Below are positions 10,343-20,997 of a DNA stretch of 64,000 nt, piece after piece. Origin of the DNA: Amphiura filiformis (Eukaryota; Echinodermata; Ophiuroidea; Amphilepidida; Amphiuridae). Location: assembly GCF_039555335.1 (NCBI RefSeq), contig NC_092640.1:35582784-35646783 (forward strand). The letters run 5' to 3'. A model generated the notes under the pieces. That model made no database searches, was not told the origin of the DNA, and saw nothing but the letters and a program-made list of their open reading frames with translations. The first letter of the stretch is position 1. Every line of letters starts with the position of its first letter. A program made the translations under genes and the position numbers.

Positions 10343-11110
10343 CTAAAAGGGTTTAGCACGATGATGACGGTGGTGATGATGACGGCGATAAGGATGGCGG
10401 CTGTTCTTGTTCTTCTTCTTCTCAGCTACTGCCTTTTTACGGCGATCTTCAAGGCGACGGAGTACCCCTTTGTGCTTGATGCCGAAAAGCTCAATGGCCT
10501 TTCCTCGTTCTTCTTCGTCGGTGATGGATGCAAGAGAGTCTTCAGCTTCGTGAACCTCGAGATCTATTTCTAAGGATAGATTGTCGATGATACGGATGTA
10601 TTCGGGTAAAAGGAGATTAGCCAATTTTGCACTATATTCCTTGACTTTGTCTTGGTAAACTGACAAAAATTCAGAGGGAAAGTCTGTACCCTGGGGTGGC
10701 GTGGGTTCTGTTCGGATGCGCGTTACATTGGGAACAACACCACTGTTGATTTCTGTCACAGTCGTCTCGTGTGTCTGGATAATTGACTCACGGCGTCTGA
10801 TCAGGGAATCAATGTTTGATATAAATTTGGACACAGACTTATAGTTTTCGTTTTGTAAACGGAGGCTTCTCTCTTTTGATGGTTCAAACTTTTTAGATGT
10901 TTGGAGACTCTCTGCTACCGGTGTACCAACGCTGTCGGGGGCCAAGATGATATTGACCTTTGATAGGACTACACCGCCCGCTGTTACTTCTTTACTGCCG
11001 TCTTTCTTGCTGCCGTCTTCTGAGCTGCCGTCTATTTTCTTGCTTTCTTCCAACTTCCCGACTTTTGCCGGTGGCTGAAACTTCTGGAACGTTGCAGGAC
11101 GCTTGGACAT
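10343..11110 (-). CDS. Intronless 255-aa protein of unknown function with histone-type 3' end
   Basis: Uninterrupted minus-strand ORF starting ATG at 11110 and ending TAG at 10343-10345. I do not recognise the family. Visible features: a low-complexity, Lys/Ser/Gly-rich N-terminus (about residues 1-45); a central, predicted mostly helical region (about 85-230) with charged heptad-like stretches (SKFISNIDSLIRRRE, EYIRIIDNLSLEIDLEVHEA); and a strongly basic tail (EDRRKKAVAEKKKNKNSR, then a His/Arg-rich run). There are no introns, and a canonical histone stem-loop follows the stop codon. The ORF precedes the Penelope-like RT in the same orientation, so it may be an accessory ORF of that element or an independent gene captured beside it. 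A decayed relative with the same architecture and stem-loop is at 15285-16244. No TATA box is obvious upstream. Confidence 0.7.
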   Translation of the reverse strand: MSKRPATFQKFQPPAKVGKLEESKKIDGSSEDGSKKDGSKEVTAGGVVLSKVNIILAPDSVGTPVAESLQTSKKFEPSKERSLRLQNENYKSVSKFISNIDSLIRRRESIIQTHETTVTEINSGVVPNVTRIRTEPTPPQGTDFPSEFLSVYQDKVKEYSAKLANLLLPEYIRIIDNLSLEIDLEVHEAEDSLASITDEEERGKAIELFGIKHKGVLRRLEDRRKKAVAEKKKNKNSRHPYRRHHHHRHHRAKPF

Positions 11111-11239
11111 AATGTCAGTGTAGCGATGTTGCTGGTGATGTGCTCACAGAGCAAGTGACACATTTCCGCCAGCGGCACGGATAATATGCCGTTATTGCGG
11201 ACGCGATAGAAAGCAACTACCAGAAGTGAGCCGCCCACG

Positions 11240-12560
11240 TATGGGGCGCAAAGCCTGATGGGTAATCAAATCATATACAATGTACCATACGTAATACATT
11301 TAAAGATAACATTACGTAAAGTAAACATGGCCACAGTAACTGTATATCGGGTATATAGCTAATAGCATTGCATATTAATTTAATATATCAACCATGCACT
11401 ACCAACAATCGGTTAGATTATCGGAAAATATAAATATTAAGCATGTGCTTACATGTGCTAGGCAATATAGGTTATCATTAAATAATGATAATAATAATAT
11501 TGGTAATAATATTATTATGTATAGTCGAGTAGTAATGTCATCACATGAAACAAGGCTTACCCTGAGACAGACACAGGGGCAACTAGTAAATCACTATAGC
11601 TTTCAATAATGTTGATGCCCTACCAAGGGGTGTTCCTGAGCGAATCCCGGCATGTCAGGTCATTTACCAATTTAATGGCGGAACCCTTTTGTTAGAAACA
11701 AAAGGCCCCACTTTAAATCAATTCGGCGTCAAAGGAGCAATGCGTTACGTAATGTATTGCCTCTCCAATAACCCCACACAGCGACTATGTCAGGTTAAAA
11801 TAATTATATTATACAGGCAGGGAAACTAAATCAATACACGTGTATCTGCACGTGTATTTATTTGATATTCAGACGATAGATCTTTGGATAGCCGGGTAGA
11901 AAATGATGAATATCTCCCATCATTTTTGCTTTCTGTAAAAACCAATTGTAAGGCTTGCACTTGAATATATGTGTTGAAAGAACATGATTTTTTTTTGTGT
12001 GTGTATTTTCAAGTGTGCGTATTGACAAACAACGGTGAGTTTTAAACCAAAACTGACAAAATTCGGATTTTATATATGCAGAACCAAAAAATGTCTGCTG
12101 CTCCCATTTTGTCAACCCTGCAGTTACGGAAAATAACACTACTAGCGCAGTGTAGACCACTGGTGGAGGCAGTCTAAAGCAAGGCTCACTGACATCTACC
12201 CATAGTCTCAAAACTATTAAACAGATCGGAACAAATGGCCATGCGTGGCTGTTGATGAACTAGTGGACTCGACCTACCATCATGGTGATTTCTGCCATGA
12301 AGATATCGGGGCGATGACACTGTGCCCGATTGGTCCATTGTATTCATTTACCTGCCCAGAGATCGTTCTTTTTTATGTATTGTTTTCATATGCTCGCCAC
12401 CTACATTACACTAGATAACGAACTTTGAACAAAATAAATACAATGGATAATCCGTGATATAAAAGGGCTATAATCTGATAATATCAATTTAAAATTGAAC
12501 AATCATCATAATCAATTTATGACACCAATAAAAATGTTTTAAGAGTTTTTAAAGATTTAA
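11240..12560. other. No gene recognised
   Basis: AT-rich sequence between the unknown ORF and the PARP exon. I looked specifically for a downstream PARP exon (GVYFA-type block) on the minus strand and did not find one. Short reading frames here show no recognisable protein. Confidence 0.5.
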
Positions 12561-12591
12561 GTTACGAGTTATTCGAAATTGCTGTAATTAC

Positions 12592-13894
12592 CATTTTTTG
12601 TTCCTGAGTAACTACGATTAAAACCATGTCGATTGATTTTATCGCATATTTCGTATGAGGTTCCGTGAAACAGTGTGCGTTCGGCTTGAACTCCTGCTGG
12701 TAGAGCTGACTTTATTCGTGTCATCCTTGCCATGTAGAATTTGTATAAGTCAAACACTTGAATCCGGTCAATCTACGAGTAAAAGAGACAGTGGCGTAAC
12801 TTGGGTTGGTAGCGCCCGGGGCAAGAAACAAAATTGGCGCCCCGACCCCCTCATCCGAGAATATCTTAGACGCGGGCAGTGGCGTAGCTGGGGGTTGTGC
12901 CACCCAGGGCTAAGGATACATAATGCCCCCCCCCCCCAATCCTTGAAACAATTGCGCGCTGAATAAAGCCCATCACTAATGAATTTTGGTTACTAGAAGT
13001 TGAATATCGGTCTTAAAATGTCCTTTCAATTGATTTTGTGCTGAAATTTTGACTTTCATCGCTTGGAGGGGCGCAGAATCGATGCTTAATTAGTCAATTT
13101 GGCGCCCCCTAAGGGTGGCGCCTGCAACCCCCCCGTAGTTACGCCACTGAAAAGAGATACATCCTTTGATTAACAAAGTTTTTATGCATTTTATGCATTG
13201 TTTTTTATCCTTCATCTCTATTAGATTTTCAGTGTATTAGCAAGTAGATGATGTATATGTATCACAGACGTTATACATTCATTAAAACTTTTCTTTTGGT
13301 CAACATAGGCGTAGATCCAGGGTGGGGGGTACCCCCCCCCCCCCAATATTTTGCCAGGGGGAGCTTACTTACTTGTGTCTTCTATACTATCCATCATATA
13401 CCCCCATGCATAACGAAATTCAACAATATTCAATATCCAAAGCAAAATCATCACTACAATATGCCCCAAAAACAGAACTCCCCACACACATAATCGCAAA
13501 TTGACACGACAGCTTCATTCCAATTCAATTTATTTCATCCAAAACGGTCCTGTGATACACCTTCCCCAATCAAACACATTTGCATTTGATCATCTTCTAC
13601 TCTTCCCTAGAAAAATCATTATAATATCAAATCTAAACACCATGCCATGGAATTCACCATATCACGTCCAAGCTCACATTGGGCGCCCCATTCCTTTTTA
13701 AAGGAATTTTATGTTATCGTAATGCCACATTGACAGGTTACCTACCGTGTGTATCGTTGGTTCATATCCTAAGGAGCACAGAAATGTTGTATGAACTTGG
13801 GTAAACTCTTCCGATCCTAGTACCAATTGAACCTTGACAAAGTTTTGACCATTCATTGGGACCCAGTTGGTTGATATACTTTTTGCTGCTTGCT
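12592..13894 (-). CDS. PARP14-like ADP-ribosyltransferase, two exons (partial gene)
   Basis: Two minus-strand exons join in frame. The upstream exon, 13894-13746 (acceptor CTCAG, donor ACG|GTAGGT), reads STNWVPMNGQNFVKVQLVLG then SEEFTQVHTTF. The downstream exon, 12772-12592 (acceptor ACTCGTAG, donor AATG|GTAATT), reads IDRIQVFDLYKFYMARM then ERTLFHGTSYEICDKINRHG and FNRSY. This matches the start of the macro-PARP (PARP14/PARP15-type) catalytic domain: W-x-P-M, the RIQ-N/V-xLYxFY helix, and the LFHGT NAD-binding motif with the H of the HYE/HYI triad. The rest of the catalytic domain (GVYFA, YPEYLI) and all N-terminal macro, KH or WWE domains are not in the window in recognisable form, so this is a fragment or the remainder is displaced by insertions. 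The intron between the exons carries a hAT-type MITE at its 3' end. Confidence 0.82.
12789..13149. mobile_element. hAT-type MITE with 8-bp target-site duplication
   Basis: Starts CAGTGGCGTAACT and ends AGTTACGCCACTG (13-bp perfect TIRs), flanked on both sides by the identical 8-mer AAAAGAGA (12781-12788 and 13150-13157). This is the hAT superfamily signature. The interior carries a second internal CAGTGGCGTAGCT motif at about 12880, suggesting a nested or composite copy, and a poly-C run. It has no coding capacity. It sits in the PARP-like intron, 16 nt from the 3' splice site. Confidence 0.9.
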
Positions 13895-13899
13895 CTGAG

Positions 13900-14745
13900 T
13901 TGTTAAAGATAAGAACAAAGGAATAAGTAAGTTTGTTATTAGTTCAACGCCAACTTGGCTCACTCTCTCAATAAATATTGAATGTTTTTGTTCATGGAGT
14001 GAACATTTCCTCCTTTGACCCCATATCTCATATGCACAGTTTATCCCTGTGTCTTGAATAGGTATTGTAGCCCATTGACCCTGTGGTTAAGAGGCTAGGA
14101 TATAATTCCTAATGTCTCATACCAAGGTTTGTATCCCTTTATCTAATCTTGCCCCACATGACAAGGACTTTTTAGCACATCTTTTCTTGTATTGAGACAA
14201 TGGCAGCCAGGACTATTTTTTTTTGCCTTTTTTCTTAGCATGTTACTATTGGATTGAGCCATCATATGATTATAATAGGCTTTACTGATTGGTGGGTAAG
14301 GTTAATGCTATTGTTTACTTTGTGATAAGGCTGAGCATATTACTGCATATATGAAAAATACACTGATATTTTGATACAGGCGATTTACTCAATTACTTCC
14401 AACTGACGAAATTTAGTTCCTGTTATCTACCCAGCAATGTTTGCTTATCTTAATTGGAACCCTAATAATTATCGGGCCAAGGTTATTATCAGCATGGTAT
14501 AATGGCTTTTAAGGTTGGTCTGAACCCTGGAATTATGGAAACTTTCGGGCATCATAACTTCTAAATTGTTGGTCTAAAGTATATAAAAGTATACATATTT
14601 AGAATGACAAAGACTTGATAAGTTCATCTGTGAGGTCAAATTTGGGCCAAAATGGGATTTTGGACCAAAATGGCGTGATTAGCCGCTGAGACACAATGAG
14701 AGAGTTATCATGGGGACTTAAGTTGAGATTGCCCGAGTACCGACT
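13900..14745. other. No gene recognised
   Basis: No open frame with recognisable similarity on either strand, and no earlier PARP exon found. The stretch 14500-14748 directly upstream of the tRNA-like sequence looks non-coding. Confidence 0.5.
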
Positions 14746-14748
14746 GTG

Positions 14749-14818
14749 AACTCAGGTAGCACAGTGGTAAAGCTCTGGACCGGTAATCCAGCGACCGGGG
14801 TTCAATCCCCGCTGAGTC
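14749..14818 (+). tRNA. Degenerate tRNA-like sequence (GGT anticodon loop), probable SINE head or pseudo-tRNA
   Basis: It has an A box (TAGCACAGTGGT), a 5-bp anticodon stem CTGGA/TCCAG enclosing a 7-nt loop CCGGTAA (GGT, Thr-type), and a B box (GGTTCAATCC). The acceptor stem pairs ACTCAG/CTGAGT. Against a functional gene: position 33 is C instead of U, the T loop is one base short if the 5-bp T stem forms, and the first acceptor pair is mismatched. It is best read as the tRNA-derived head of a SINE or a tRNA pseudogene. Confidence 0.45.
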
Positions 14819-15134
14819 CTGATTTTTCTCTCTCAATATTTTCATATGCCAGTTTGCTCGAGCCCCAATCACGCCCTTTGATATTATATTTCGAAATATA
14901 ATATATCTTTGATTTTGGACACATTCTTATAATCAGATTTTTAAGAATTTTGTGTCATGTGTTTAATTTTATATTTATTTTGGTTTATTAAATTAGGTTT
15001 TATACTGGAGATATGTTTTGGATGATTTTTAATTTTTAGGAAATATTTGGTCGTTTAAATAAAAAATAGTTAATATTACTGGAAAAAAGATTCCGCAGAC
15101 AAAAATAATGTAGCTAATTTGCATAAAAAATATG

Positions 15135-15244
15135 ATTGGTCGATTTTATAGAATTTTGATTGGCCACTTCCGCGATCCAATCGGATCGCTTCCTTTACCA
15201 ACCAATCAGCGCAATGTAGTGCTTTTGGCATTGTGGATATAAGG
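15135..15244 (+). promoter_or_regulatory. Histone-like compact promoter: four CCAAT boxes and a TATA box
   Basis: CCAAT-box cores occur at 15135-15139 (reverse), 15159-15163 (reverse), 15177-15181 (forward) and 15202-15206 (forward), spaced about 18-25 bp. A TATAAGG TATA box follows at 15238-15244. The first ATG is at 15285. Tandem CCAAT boxes with a close TATA box are characteristic of replication-dependent histone genes. The downstream ORF also ends in a histone stem-loop. Confidence 0.6.
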
Positions 15245-15284
15245 TGGCGCATTGAGTCACAAACCTCAATTATTTTCTCTCAGT

Positions 15285-16244
15285 ATGAGCAGACAATATC
15301 CGTTTGAGAACAAACTTTCACTAAAGAATAAGAAGATGTCAAGTTCGCAGCCTTCAAGCTCCAGCTCGCAAGGAACAAAGGTGCAAGGTCCGAGAGGACA
15401 GGCGCCTAGTTCAGTTGGAAACCAGGTGCAAGGGTCGAGAGACCATAGGTGCCAGGTGTCATTTTTCTGCCAGGGTCTGTGTCGTTAGGACAAACCCAGG
15501 ACTCTCAATTAATTGCCCCAGGTCAGAAAGTACGAGCCGTGGTCCCCACACCATCGTCAAGTTCTGTTCCTGATCAGGAACTCTCCAAACATAATCACGC
15601 TTTCGTTTTCGGACTTATTGACATGGTGGAAAGGAAATGTATTCGTTTGGCGATTCTCGAGGAGGAAAAGTTGACCAAGCTTACAAAAATGCTTGATGGT
15701 CAACTCGAGATTCCAGAGGCGCTTTGTGCGGTCCGAAAGTTGTCTAGTGTACCGGGGTCTAACTTCTAAGTTAAGATGAGGTCGGAAGTAGACACCCTTT
15801 TTCGAACTCACGATTTGGATTTTGTGAAACTTACGAAAGAAGACCTGGAAAATAGGGTCATTCCTGATTTTGAAATTGAAATTGATGAGGCTAAGACTGC
15901 ATCTAGACGCAAAATATATGCAAGCAGCCCGATTATTGAGTTACATGTCGCACGCCGTAAGTTTGAAGAAGCATGCGAGAAAAAGAGAGTCAACAGAGTT
16001 GAGTTGTTGGAAAACAAAAGAAAGCCGAACAAAAACAAGAAAAAGAGAGAGGAGCAATCTAATGGGAGACCTTCGAAGAAGAGCAGAACAGCGAACCGAC
16101 AACCGCCTCATCCTTCACGGGGTGAGGGTTCACACCGTCAACCCCAGCCTGCTGGGGGTTACGGGAACCAGTACCCGGCTCATCATGGTGAAGGCTGGAA
16201 TGTGAGGCTAGGTCGCGAGTTATTAACTCCACTGAAAACCAAAC
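15285..16244 (+). pseudogene. Decayed intronless ORF of the same architecture as 10343-11110
   Basis: From the ATG at 15285 the coding signal continues to the stem-loop but is spread over more than one frame (about two breaks), so this copy is probably not functional. Its layout parallels the 255-aa protein: a Ser/Gln-rich low-complexity N-terminus, a helical middle (FGLIDMVERKCIRLAILEEE; later LENRVIPDFEIEIDEAKTAS) and a basic C-terminal part (KRKPNKNKKKREE) with a Gly/His-rich tail. Weak pattern similarity to the 10343-11110 protein (FIxxIDxxxRR..., EIDxEVHEAExSxAS) suggests homology, but I could not align them rigorously. No Penelope RT follows it. Function unknown. Confidence 0.5.
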
Positions 16245-16260
16245 GGCTCTTTTCAGAGCC
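16245..16260 (+). terminator. Histone-type 3' stem-loop, second copy
   Basis: Identical 16-mer GGCTCTTTTCAGAGCC with the same 5' flank (ACCAAAC) and 3' flank (ACCA). AAAAAGAGAG, a candidate U7-binding downstream element, follows 14 nt later (16275-16284). The 27-nt block around the hairpin is the same as at 10306-10332, beyond what the histone consensus alone requires, supporting common descent of the two loci. Confidence 0.85.
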
Positions 16261-16299
16261 ACCATTTGTTTTAAAAAGAGAGTTGAGTTTGTGTCAATA

Positions 16300-19200
16300 A
16301 AATGCCCCTTTAAGTGTTTTGCTTTCATAAATATAACATATATATAAATTAAATGTTTTACTTTTTAAGTTCTAGAGGTATGAGAATACATTAGGACTTG
16401 ATTATAAATGAAATTATATGAATTTCTTGCAAGGCTGAATGCACAAAATTTGTGTAGTGAGAGATAGGCCGTAATGAGCAATTTGTTCTTCCAACGATCA
16501 GCGTTGGAGTTATAAGTAACATATTCAGGTTACAGAAACAGCTTTAGATAGCTTAGATTTTGCTTTAAATTATCATATATAAATCATATTTTTATTAAAT
16601 AAATTAAAACCGTAAAATGAGTGATGAACAAAGTATAACAGAGCAGTATGATGACATTTCACACTGCTATTTTGAGAATTTTCATGTAATTTTGCACTAC
16701 GTAGCTTAACTTCGCAACCACATAAGCTATGAAAAATACAGAAAGTCCACTGATAACCTTGTCTTGTGCTGAACAATTCTATATTAACTTTGTGTTGACT
16801 GGCTGAACTTTACTACCGTATTTTCCAACTTCCAATCAGCACCTCTGCTTCATTTTCACCCAGATATTGAGTTGCCGGCTTTCAAAAAATTTCCATTGAA
16901 CTGTACACAAAGTAGTTTCAATTTCAGAGACTTCCGGTGCAGTTTTAGCGCTTGTTTTATTGAGATATTTTACCTCAATTTTAAATTTTAAAATACATAA
17001 TCATAGAGGACAGGTATTCAGAAAAATATTCTGTATTTTCTTGGCAATAGCTCACATAAAACAGAAGGAAATAATGGAATTTAAAACTTTTCGTCAGTTT
17101 TTCATCTGCATAAAATGTGTGTACATGCATGGTAGGGGAGGACAATAGAAATTACACTAACACTAACTAAGTATTTGTGCAAACAAGATAAAATCAATAG
17201 CTGCATAATACTGTTAGGTTCTATTTAACTGTCTGTGTTAGGTGGACAATAATGGCTCAAGAAATTCATGAACCTTGTGGTTTACTTTATAAGCTCTAGA
17301 GGCATGAGAATGCATTGGGGCTTTAGCGTTCTACCGTTCTTTCTAGATTTGCGGGGCCTATATAAAATTAACTCACTTGGAGTGTTTAGTCGTCGTATGG
17401 AGTCACCGGCCTCGGGCCTTCGGCCCTGCGGCCTTGATGTTTTCTAGTTGTCAATATACACTTTTCAGTTCGCTAACGCAGACGATTTTTCAATTTATAT
17501 ATATATAAAACAGAAAGAAGTACAAATGGTTGAGTAGTAGATTGATTTGGAAATTTGTAAGATTTTTATAGTTTTGAAAGTTTTCGAAACAAAATACTTT
17601 TTGAAGCCTGAAATACATGATGGTTATTTTAAGAAAGACAATTTTATATGCATGCCTGAAGTTATACTGTTAAGTTTCGAGAGATATAAGTGGTATTAGG
17701 TCACTTCAACATGTCCATATAAAGCTATACTAATCTTCTAATTCAGAAGATATTAGTGGCAGATTTTGGGAAACACGTATACTTTTCTTAGACACGTTTA
17801 AGAAATTAGTGTTTTTGATGCATATAAATTATGCATATTGATTCGTTTTAATTAAGTTTCACAGAGTGAAACAAATTTTAGGACATTTTCTTTTAAATAT
17901 ATAATTTTACCCCTTGATTTTAAACTGGATTCAGGTTCCAACCAGCGTTTCATTTCTTATTCTAGAGTCTGAAAATCTGTATGCTAACTAATTCCACAAA
18001 AAGAATGTTTCTGTCGGCGTCAAGGAGGCACTTTATTATCATAAAATCAAAAAGTAGCCAAAGTTAAAGAAAAAGCACCTTACCACATAACACAAAAAAC
18101 CAAAATTGGTTTTGAAGTTAAAGACACAAGCCAGGTACATGTGTGTCCGACAACAGTTTCCTAGGCATTGTGGTAAATACATACTAATTAACTGTGCCCA
18201 AGATGAGAAATAAATACATGAAATGATTGAAGCAAAACTTGTCATGTCTATAAAAGAAGAAGCATACGTGCAGTTCGGCTTTCATTGATATTCTGCATTA
18301 ATTATATGCATTTATGACAAATCATGGTAAATGACATGGTCATTATTTGAAATCGGATATCGTTTTAATAATAACTACATGTAACCTTTAATACATGTGT
18401 GTAAAGTATGGAATTGGGTGTTATAAAATACACACGATAAAAATTCCATACGGGATGGCCTTGAATTTAATAGCGCGTGATTGTTTTTGTCTGCGTTTTT
18501 GGGATCTTTTTGGGCTCAGTTATAGCGCTGATAATGTTTGTCACGGCTTTGAGGCTTTTACTCCATAGGATATTGGTGCCAATTAGCGCAGATTATGTTA
18601 ATGTCGCGTCGGGTTGTGTACTTTCCATGGAGTTAGAAATATGGTGCCAATTAGTGCGGATTATGTATGTGATAGATATATGTAAGAATCAAATATTCTA
18701 CATATTAATGATAATAACGCCATAAGAAATCTTGTGCCCTTAAAAGGAACGGGATAATGTTCATGTCCCGTCAGGGGCATTTTACCATGGAGTCAAACAT
18801 ATTTACATTATTAATGATAATAACGTCATAAGAAATAATGGGCCTTTAAATACGCGCAGATTATGGTTATGTCTGGTGTTTGGGCACTTTTCTTTGGTAT
18901 GAGATACTTAAGAAATCCCACAGAGGATATTCTTTATAAATAAACCAAATGATCTCTCGGTTGGTATAGAACATGACCACCACAAAATTTTGTTGTCGTC
19001 CATGTTTGTTTTTGAGTTCAATGACAATTGAATTTCAACAAGCCTATGATAGTGATATTGATTTGAAAGTTTGTATTTCAATGAGTTTCTTGCTTGAGAG
19101 TTATAAGCCAGAGTCAGGATGTATAGAGATCATTTTACCTCAAATCACTAATTTATTGTAAGATCAGTGCAGAGTAGGTTATGATAATGGAAAGTTAGAA

Positions 19201-19430
19201 AAAATTACTATACACCTGATCCGTGAACTGTGTCTTTTGAAAGTCTCTTCTTGTTATTCGTTCAATGGAAAGAATATTTCATTCGGTGAAATATGAACTG
19301 TTCCATTCAACTCGGCAAAGCCTCGTTGAATGGAACAGTCCATGTTTCACCTCATGAAAATATTCTTACTATTGTACTCATGAACATTCAATATTTGTAT
19401 ATTTATCTGTTATCCATTAAAATAATAAGG
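16300..19430. other. No gene recognised; diverged repeats
   Basis: Non-coding, AT-rich. A short block (CTCTAGAGGCATGAGAATGC) recurs at about 16368 and 17292. A GC-rich hairpin with CTTCGG lies at about 17408-17435. Around 18560-18870 a degenerate tandem arrangement repeats AATTAGCGCAGATTATG and TTAATGATAATAACG-type motifs two or three times. A short palindrome around GTTCCATTCAACTCGG sits at about 19290-19345. Confidence 0.5.
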
Positions 19431-20997
19431 CTTTTGTCTATCACACGCGTCACGTCACGTCACGTCACGTCACGTCACGTCACGTCACGTCACGTCACGT
19501 CACGTCGCGTCACGTCCCGTCACGTTGAAATGTTATCAAAAGTTCATAATAAATTATTAACTCCACAATTACCCTTATCTCCCTACGTGATAAATAGTCC
19601 GTGAAATAGTCCATGGAACCTGAGAGGGTGAACACGTGTTCCTTGGGTGATCAGTCCGAGGAAAACATGAAGTACTCAAACATATACTGCTTAAACATGA
19701 GAGCCATGCATGGAAAAAAATTTACCAGAAGAATGCCTAAACATGCATGCGCCACCCCAAAAATGGTTTGGTTTTGAAAGGGGAAACAATATTTTTGAAT
19801 TTAGGTCATTAAATCTACTACACAGTCTACACTAGCAACAATGAATGAGCAAAAGGATTCTTGTCAACCAGTGAAGGCAAGCAAGATACCCAGTTGTGAA
19901 ATGGAACATTTTCTAAAGCATGTAATGTCAACTTTGAAAATTTTTGAAATACACAAAAAATATTCATCACAAAAATCAACATGTACTTTGCTTTCTAAAC
20001 AAACACTCGCGTGCGCCACGCTTGTATTATGCACATGTGTCGCATGGTTAAATAAATCGGCGATCATGATAAAATACACCATCTCAAAGCTAGCTTTACT
20101 GCAAATGTTCGCTATAATAAAAACAATTACTTTACCACGACAACACGAGGGATTTGTTTCGTCCAATCAGAAATTTATAAACAAGCTGATGTGTACGCTG
20201 AAGTGGTGGCTGCACCATACTTGAGACGCGCTGACTGTAAACATGCATGTATCAAAAGTCTTTGTGTAACGCGACGACACGCAGGTACTGCGGAAGCGGC
20301 ACAAGATAAAAGGCGTACATGTACCGAGGGTGAGCATTGAGCAAACATGTTCAAACATGTACATGCAGTCAACATGTCTGGAGCAAATGTTTTGAAAAAT
20401 GCCATTGTATGGTCCATGCAAAAATACAGAGCACCCGCTATTTTTGAATGCATTTTTAAAAAGAAAACTTGTACAAAATTTATGACATGAAAACACCCGA
20501 ACTTTTTGCGAGCGTTTAGCACAAAATCGCATCTTGTGCTCATAATTTGAAATGGAAAAAAAATATATCAAAACTTTGAAACACAATCACAACCACATCC
20601 TGATTTACTCTTAATTTGGCAGCCAGCGCAGGGGGCACGCTGACGATCTTCACAATGAAAATCGGTTTACACATAAAACATGGAGAACGAAGTAAATGTG
20701 AACTTCCAAAATGTCTGTTACTTTTACCAAAACATTTGTTAGTTTCAAAATCATTTTCCTCTTTCCATACATGAAACATTTCCCGATTATTTTATTCATT
20801 GAAGCTTTGCTGTGCTTTGCGGCATTGATGAAAAGCTGGAATTCCATGGACTATTTCACGGACTATTTATCACGTAGGGAGATAAGGGTAATTGTGGAGT
20901 TAATAATTTATTATGAACTTTTGATAACATTTCAACGTGACGTGACGTGACGTGACGTGACGTGACGCGACGTGACGCGTGTGTTAGACAAAAGCCA
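19431..20997. mobile_element. TIR element with subterminal ACGTC arrays, copy 2
   Basis: Left end GGCTTTTGTCTATCACACG followed by about 14 ACGTC-type units, then a non-repetitive arm (TGAAATGTTATCAAAAG through AGTCCATGGA). The right end at about 20846-20997 is the inverted copy, with a shorter array, giving TIRs of roughly 150-200 bp. The interior (about 19620-20845) has no recognisable gene. The outermost bases and the array type match copy 1 at 6111-8495, defining a family. No clear target-site duplication is visible. Confidence 0.75.

Noticed and set aside
19293-19604. Open frame with repeated VTSRHVTSRH-type residues
   Set aside because: It is a translation of the ACGTC array in the transposon end, not a gene.
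20167-20586. Cys/Phe-rich minus-strand frame of 139 codons inside TIR element copy 2
   Set aside because: No recognisable motif, low complexity, overlaps other equal-quality frames.
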